Source: Capsaspora owczarzaki ATCC 30864 (Eukaryota; Opisthokonta; Filasterea). From it: a stretch of 64,000 nucleotides of DNA. This document shows, in pieces, positions 57,101 to 64,000 of the stretch. The notes beneath the pieces were generated by a model that saw only the letters and a list, made by a program, of their open reading frames with translations, ran no database searches and had not been told where the DNA came from. Numbering within the stretch: position 1 is the first letter of the stretch; each line of letters opens with the position of its first letter. The position numbers and the translations under genes were made by a program. The DNA lies in NCBI RefSeq assembly GCF_000151315.2, contig NW_011887303.1, positions 376,141 to 440,140 on the forward strand, given 5' to 3'.

Positions 57101-60100
57101 GCTTCGGCAGCACTGGCGTCTCCAGCGCGGGCCTGCGTGTTTTGCACCGAGGATGAGTTGACGGGCTGCACGAATGCACCGTGGGTGCCAGGATGCCGCG
57201 AGCGCGGATCCACCTGGACAACACGGCGGCCCATGCGAGCCAGCTGCGCGCCCAACCCGACGGCCTTGCAGGTGACCATGGTGATGGTAAAGACGTCGTC
57301 GTAGGCTCGCGCAATCGAGGCGAGTTGCGAGGCGCTCAATGACTCGACGCCCAGGCCGTCTGCCAAGCCCACAATGTCGGTGAGCTTGTAGCGGAACTCG
57401 CCGCCTTCCTCGAGCAGAACGGCACGCATGGTTGTTCCGGCAGCAGAGAGCCGCTTGTAATCGGCGGGAGTCAAGTAAATGTATCGGAAGCCACGCTGGG
57501 GTTGCCCGTCCTTCACCCATGCAACGCGGAAGCAGTCCTTCACTTCTTGAGCAACACCGACGCGTGCTCCGGACGTCGCAGCAAGATACAGGAACGGCAA
57601 GCCATGTTCGCGCGCGTAATCGACAGCCTGCTGGTAAAAGTGGACCTCGCGCGGACCAAACGAGCCGTTCAAGAGCGTCACGTCGTTGGCCACAACGACC
57701 AGCTCACGCCCGCGTGCCATGCATTCTGGCGTGCGAACAAACATGCGCCACGCCACAAGCGTGGTGGTATTTGCACCTGGTTCGCGATGGACCAGTTCGA
57801 GCCCGTTCCCCTGGGCGTTGAGCACCAATTCGGACACTTGGAAGAGCTCCGAGGAGGGCTCCGCCTCGCGAGCGGCCTGGGTCGCGGATGCAGTGGCAGA
57901 GTGTGCGAGTGCCGTTGCAAGCAGCGACTGCGCATGGGACGGCGCAGCTTGGGTCATGAGGTAGGAAGACGAACCCAGGCCTGGCGAGGCGCTGTAGACG
58001 GACGGGTCCGACATGGCAAAGCTGCCGCCGTTGCTGTTGTCACCGGATGAGCCACCAGAGCTGGCGATGTTGCCGTGGCCGGAACCCAATGCATCCCCGT
58101 ACCGGCTCGACTGCGACGACAATGGCAAGTGGCCAGAAAAGCTGCCAGACAATGGGCGCGAGGTCAACGAGAAGGCGCTGCTGCCAAACGACGAAGCCGA
58201 TCGCGGAGTTCCCACCGAGCTGGTCACACTCAGCCCGTCCAAGTTGACGCTGTGCCTGGGAGTCGTCGAGAGGGAGGCCGGTCCCGAAGACGCAAAACCA
58301 CTGCCTTCGTAAGGGGAGGAGAAATCAGGCACGGATCCCGCGGCTGTCTCGGCCCGCTTATTCACGGCCTTGGTCAAACTCGCGTTCAAATCTCGGACGA
58401 CGTGATGGAAAATGTCTGGAAAATCGTAGACATAGGTCGTTCCCAGAGATTGGGCAAGGTAGCGCTTGGTTTGGAGGTGATCCTTCGTCACGTAGCGCGT
58501 CATGATGTCGTGGCCGTGCAGCGGGCCCTTTTCGTGGCCAACCGACTCGTACACGTTCTTGTCCGAGCCGGGCACGGAGCGTTCGCGGTACATGTGGATG
58601 GACAGCATGTATCCTGACGTGTTGGACATGAAGACGCGAATCGGCATGGCAGCGTCGCCGCGGCCAGTGCTCACGTTCAAGCGCATCTCCGCTTCAAGGA
58701 TGCGCAACTTCCACAGTCGCCGCCCGTGGCGGGAGATCAGCAGCCGCAGTCGCGGAAGCAGCTTGATCGGATCAAGAACAACAACGGGCTGGAACGAGAA
58801 GAAGATGTGGTTGCGGTCCGTGTTCGCGTACAGCGGATTGACAAAGGCAATCTCCAGCTCGTTCAGAACCTCGTTGATTTGTCGCTCGCCTTCCAAAAAG
58901 AAAAAGTCAATGGGCGTCTGTACCGAGATGACGTCTGGCGAGCGGATGATGGAGCGCAAGAAGAATCGGCGGTCGTTGGGTTCGTTTTTGGCCACACCAA
59001 AGTAGAGGTGCTGACCGAGGTTTCTAGAGTAAGATTTTGAGGGGAAGGCGGGGAGGAGAAGGCGGGGGGGGGGTGCAATCACGACGAGTCGAGTGAGTTG
59101 CTACAAACAAACAAAACCAACAAAAAAAAAAGCACGAGAGAAGCAAAACCAGGTTGAATCTAGTTCGCTCACCCGGTGGGAATCACGTTGATGTGATAGT
59201 TTGACAGACGGAAGAGCTCCAGTTGGAATGCAAGACCGGGCTCCACGTGGCGGTACAAGATATCCTCCGCATAATCGAGGCGCTCGCGGAAGGAAAAGTA
59301 CCGAGTGTGTTCGGTCGAGGTGGGACCTAGCTTGAGAATAAACGTAATTCGCCGAATATCATGCGCCACCAGAAGGATTTTGAGGCTTTGAACAGTCGAG
59401 GCAAACATGGCCGACAGCTGCTGATCCAGAGCGGCACTCTGCTCAGTCAGCTCTTCATCGGAAATCCAGTGAGTGGCCGTGGCGTCGAGCCGCTTGGCCC
59501 CCTCTGGTCCAAGGTCCACCGACCGCAAAGCAATGTTGATCACATTCAGGGGTTCGTTGTTTTCTGTCAACGAGACCAGAACATCGAAATCAGCACCATA
59601 AGCGGCTTGAAGCCAAGTTGCTTCCAACAAAAATCATCTCTGCAAGCAACATCCATCGTGAAAAAGCGCCGAGCCACCCTACCAATATCACGCGGCGCAT
59701 CAAATCCTGGCGGACGATGCGGGAACTGCTCGAGTAGCGCGCCAAACCGCGCGAACGCAACCATGACGCCAGTGCGGAGGTAGGATTGCTGCAGCTTGTC
59801 GTCCACATGCAGAGAAACGGCATCGGATGCGATCGTTCGCTTCAAACCCAGGACAGAGTACATTAAAGCATGCGGATGATTGGACGGCAGCAAAAAGCTC
59901 CATTTGACGACGGGACGGTTGTCAAGGTACTCGCTCCAGACGCGCTTCAATCGGAACGCAGTGTACGAGCGGCGGACATAGACTTCCAGAGCGGCGGCCT
60001 GAATGGACGGCTTGGTGTGGAAAAAGAAGGCAAACAGGACGTCATAGCACGAGGTTGACTGAACTACGAGCGCCTGCAGCTTGCGCGCGCAGTCCTCTGC

Positions 60101-60347
60101 ATGCATACTGTCCACAGCATCTTCGAGATAGAGCTCCATGTCAAGTCGACGCCGTTCAAAGGAAGGCAGATGGGTGAGCACCAGAATTCGGCGAGCACGG
60201 ACGGCGACACGCGAGTTGGCCACATCCACAAGATCAGCAAGCTGAGACAGGATTGCCTTGTCCTCAGGCGTGATGGAAGTCGAGTCTTTGAGGTGCAATT
60301 GATCCTGAAGCAGGGACGAGAGGCAGCCCGAGATACACGCACACACA

Positions 60348-60382
<35 letters not shown>

Positions 60383-63300
60383 AAGAAAGAAAGAAAAGGA
60401 GTTGAGTTTCCCAAAAAACCATTCGCACAAAACACTGACATGACGCTTCCTTCCTCTTCAAAGAAAAAAAACAAAAAACCACTCACCATGAGAGCCAATG
60501 CGAGTTGGTACTTGGTCTTGCTTTGACGCGAAAATGCCATGTCCATCGCATGCGCAATGCCAGTCGTCTCCTTGATCTTGTAGATGCACTCGTTGTCACT
60601 GCGGCCATAGTTGGCAAAGATGCTTTCGACATCGAGATAGGCGCGCAGCAGAGAATGAATGGTGGCTTTTGTGTGGCCTCGAGAGCCTGTTCGGTAGCGC
60701 TGAATAATCTGGATGATGGGCTCGACAAGCATGTAAAAATGATCGCGTTCAGTCTTGTTTCGAATGTGCGCTGCGTGGCTGTCGACAACGAGTGCAATTT
60801 GTTGAACGGGGAACATGGAAAACATGGACGTGTAGCCGGCAGAGTACGAGGCGACAGTGCGTCCGATCGCACTTTCCACTTCGGGAGGGATGCGTCCTTC
60901 GAGCGACGACAGGACATCGTTCAGCTCGAGCAACGGGAGTTGCGGGTTTGCCAGACTGGACATCATGCGCTGCACGTGTCGATCAATGTACGAGCGGGCA
61001 AACGGCTCAGGAATGTCGTAGCCGAGCATAATGTTGGACAACGAGCGCAGTGCAGCGCGGAAGCTCTGGTGCACCTTGCCTCCGTGGACGGCTCGCAGGT
61101 CGTTGTGCGCAAAGCAACCCGTGAACGGCGTGATTACGGCATTGTTGGCAATGCCGGTCTCGTCCAAGCCGCTGTTTTGCGGTTGTTGGGGCTGCGAGCC
61201 TACCAGCGTGGTTCCGCCGGTATTGGAGGAGGATGAATTGGATGCCGAGTGAGCGGCCGCATCGTCCCCAATCGCAAACATGGAGGACTTGTTGCCTCCC
61301 TCACTTTCGACAGAAATACCTCCCTGGCTGTCGACGGACAGATTGGGCAAATCGATTGCCCCTGCTGCTGGAGATGGAGAGGCTGCAATCGAGGTGCCGG
61401 AGGACTGGAGCGGCGAGATGGACGCGGCGTTCCATGCGCTCAGCATGGCAGACGAAGCAGAGGCCGAAACCGTGTTGGACGACATGAGGGCGGACAAGTC
61501 CATGCCTTTGGGTACAAAGAAGGAGCAGCTGCGACCATCGACCGTAATCCGGCAGCCGTTGGCCTCCTCTTTGAGTAAGGTGACGTGGCTATTGCCATTG
61601 TAGATGACGAGACGTGTGCCGTCGGGCAGGGTGTGCATGACAACCTCCACCCACTCGCCGTTCATGACCACAAAGTAAGAGTCGGATCCGGTTTGCGTCA
61701 CAGTCAGCGCGAAAGATTGGTGACAGGGAGCAGCGGCACTACTTCCATTCAGACTTGCATCCAGGGAAGGTGCAGCGAGACCGTCGCCAGAGATGCCAGA
61801 GATTCCAGAGATTCCAGAGATTGGAGTGGATGGAGTGGTAACGCCAGCAGCGGGAACAAAGACGCCTTCTTCGCCGACCAGCTCGATAGAGACCGAGTTG
61901 CGCAGATATTCCTTGTTGAGCATCTGCCCGCGCTTCATGGCTCGAAGGTACAAGTCGCGCATTTCGCTCATGGCGCTCTCCGCGAGCTGCAGGCCGGCAC
62001 AAAGCACAGCCAGCAGCGTGTCCGGCCGGTCTGCCGTGAATCGCTCGGCCATGACAGAATCAAGCCAAGTAACATCAACGTCGTTGTCGCGAAAGTTGGG
62101 TGACTCGAGCAGCTTGACCAGATTCTCGACGACAGAGGAAAATGTCCCACGCACAGACGCCTCTTTCAGAGCGACCACAAGGTGTCTACAAAAAAAAAAA
62201 AAAAAAAAAGAAGAGATCATTGAATGAGTGTGAGAGAGGGAAATCAACGCGAAAAACCAAGAACAAATCGGAGCGAGATGAGAGCGGGGACATGAATCAT
62301 CGCTCCTCTCCTGAAAAACACTTGGAAAAGACAAACAAACTTGCAAGAAACCATCTACACCTACCTGCGTGCTTGCTCGCGAGTGTCGCCCCAGGCAAAA
62401 ACTTGGGCAAACGGCGCACTGGAGGTTTCGCGCCCAACGGAGGCCACGTTTGACTCGTGAGCGAGCGCGCTCGAAAAATAACCCCAAACATGCGCAGAGC
62501 GGAAGCTGAGATCGTGAGCAGTGGTGGGGCTGTCGTTACGGCTGCTTTCTTGGAGGATGCGGGCCGAAATCACGTGGCCGTACGGCAACGGGTTGGGAAT
62601 GATGGTTTTTGGCTTGCCTCCCTGTGCCGTGATGGCAGCCATGGCAGCGCTGGCAGCCTTTTCGCGCTCGCGGCGATCGAAAACAACGGTGCTCGAGCCA
62701 TGAGGCGCCTCGCCATACAAGACCCGGATTTCCGGGATGCGGTGCAGCGGAATGCCCATGGCGATTTGAAGCTGGGCGGCAGGAAGATTGGTGCGCGAGA
62801 TGATTTCGGCGAGCGGATGTTCCACGGGCAGATGCGGTTGGATTTCATAAAAGAAGAACTGTTTGGTTTGCGGGTTGTAGAGGAACTCGACTGTGACTGC
62901 GCTGGTGCATCCAACCTGGCAGAAAAAAACAAAACAAAACAAAAAAAAAGATTCAAAGTTGCAAGCAGTCAGTGAGTGATCAAATGCGAAAAAGAAAGAC
63001 TCGGCGGGATTTCTTGTGCATCGCCAGCTAGAAACAGCACTTTCATACCAAACGCAACAAGCGAACGGCAGCACGCTCCATGTCCGTGAAAATCTCGGGC
63101 GGGACAATCGATGCAGGCGCTTCCTCGATCAACTTGCGGTTGCGGAGCTGAATGGACGAATCGCACCCAAAAATGGACACAATTTGGCCGTAAACATCGG
63201 CCAACAGCAGAATCTGGACGTTGCGAGCCTTCTTGGCCACCTGCATGATGCAAATAGCGCTTCCGGGCACATCGCCTAACGACAAGAAGGGAAAAAAAAG

Positions 63301-63977
63301 GTGCAGGTTGGAACTTTCATCTCCACCGAATCAACATCCAAACCCCCACACCCCTCCCCGTTGGAAGCAACAACACAGCACAGAAAGGAATCAAATCAAC
63401 TCGGGTTGCCAACCTTGCACTTGACGGAAAGCAGGGCCAAACTCTTCAGCATTTTCAACCCGACGGACACCTTGACCATTCGTGCCCTCGGCTGCGCGAA
63501 TCATGACAGGAAACCCGACACGCTTCGCTACGTACAGGCCTTGGTCAACGCTGTTGACAGTGCCCCGAGAATACACCTCGTCCGGGACGGCAATCAACAC
63601 GCGCTGCTGTTGCGGCTGAGCGGCGATTTGCGGGAGCTGCACACGCAACGACGAGCCGCCCCATGGCAGCGTCGGAATGCCTGCAGACTGTGCCACAATA
63701 GTGGCTGTGATTTTGTCGCCAAGAGAGCGCATGGCGTGGGCTGGGGGACCGATGAAGATGGTGCGCGAGCGACCCAGTGCTTCTGGGAGGCGGGGGTTGT
63801 CTGCAGCGTGGTCCCAGCCAGCCCAGACGGCGTCATTTCCCGTACGCTCGGCAATGTCAACAATCAAATCCACATTGGCGTAGTTGTTGTTGGGTGCTCC
63901 GCCGGAAACCGGGACGTACTGATCCGCCATCTTGATGTACTCTGCGTTCGCCTTGATGTCCTCTGGGGTTGCGAGCA
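54190..63977 (-). CDS. Acetyl-CoA carboxylase homologue lacking the biotin carrier segment (likely pseudoenzyme), 5' end outside window
   Basis: Seven exons in the window, right to left: 63414-63977, 63049-63275, 62365-62915, 60487-62185, 59683-60304, 59173-59605, 54190-59023. All phases agree; about 2975 residues are seen and the first exons lie beyond 64000. The order is that of eukaryotic ACC: biotin carboxylase (NNNYANVDLIVDIAERTG, GDKITATIVAQSAGIPTLPW), BT region, central domains (LPLLELNDVLSSLEGRIPP, QQIALVVDSHAAH, YRTGSRGHTKA) and carboxyltransferase (YVTKDHLQTKRYLAQSLGTT, TSGARVGVAQEVKD, VVGRARLGGIAAGVVAVD). Key residues differ: the carboxylase glycine loop reads AEGTNGQGVR, RRHQK is LRNRK, and the catalytic NxRxQVEH is QPHLPVEH. 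After DGRSCSFFVPKGMDL the biotinyl domain with its MKM lysine is absent; about 110 low-complexity residues stand there. Carboxyltransferase GFSGG is GLAGS. Acetyl-CoA carboxylation by this protein alone seems unlikely. Confidence 0.9.
60343..60392. repeat. (AC)n plus A run in an ACC-like gene intron
   Basis: About nine AC units followed by an A run of about 24 within the intron between exons 60487-62185 and 59683-60304. On the sense (minus) strand this is a T run followed by GT units just upstream of the acceptor. Confidence 0.85.
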
Positions 63978-64000
63978 CTGTGAAATGAATTGCATGCTGT

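Noticed and set aside
1-64000. tRNA, rRNA, viral or retroelement genes
   Set aside because: I looked for cloverleaf-like segments, reverse transcriptase, integrase or capsid motifs and long terminal repeats and saw none; the only mobile-element candidate is the short MITE-like palindrome.

Overview
The window is nuclear DNA from a gene-dense eukaryote: 18 confident or likely protein genes plus one weak candidate in 64 kb, on both strands. Most genes carry short GT-AG introns (about 50-150 nt, two of about 500 nt). The gene set looks holozoan (animal-lineage protist): a GARNL3-type RapGAP, a second RapGAP with long disordered arms, a PDZ-RasGEF, a RABGAP1-type TBC protein, an EDEM3-type mannosidase-like protein with a PA domain, PP1, PPIP5K/VIP1, TGDS, alpha-galactosidase, YJU2B/CCDC130, mitochondrial uS2, and single-pass receptor-like proteins with tyrosine-rich tails. 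My best guess is a unicellular holozoan such as a filasterean (Capsaspora-like); this is inference and the sequence alone does not prove it. Many introns and untranslated stretches hold long T runs, mostly on the sense strand.

Layout. 1-7.2 kb (+): 3' end of an unrecognised membrane protein, a secreted propeller-like protein, a Fic-domain protein, a GARNL3-like RapGAP-CNH protein. 8.1-9.1 kb (-): PP1 catalytic subunit. 11.2-14.3 kb (+): EDEM3-like protein. 14.7-25.7 kb (-): PDZ-RasGEF, a very large mitochondrial uS2, a RABGAP1-like TBC protein. 26.2-29.0 kb: YJU2B (+) and TGDS (-). 29.6-34.0 kb (+): PPIP5K. 34.1-36.2 kb (-): alpha-galactosidase with two tandem micro-exons. 37.3-43.0 kb (+): second RapGAP. 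43.2-52.7 kb (-): three cell-surface genes: a GPI-type Ser/Pro-rich protein, a cysteine-rich type I receptor-like protein, and a beta-helix receptor-like protein with an Ala/Ser stalk; the last two have many tyrosines in their cytoplasmic tails. 54.2-64 kb (-): a full-length acetyl-CoA carboxylase homologue whose 5' end lies beyond the window.

How the genes fit together. Several encode small-GTPase regulators (two RapGAPs, one RasGEF, one RabGAP) and signalling enzymes (PP1, PPIP5K), but eukaryotic neighbours need not be co-regulated. The two most unusual items are (i) the carboxylase homologue, which keeps the whole eukaryotic ACC architecture but has lost several biotin-carboxylase active-site residues and the entire biotin-carrier segment, so it looks like a pseudoenzyme; and (ii) the pair of adjacent type I membrane proteins with phosphotyrosine-type tails. 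Exon boundaries were read by eye; all multi-exon models given here were checked for phase continuity.
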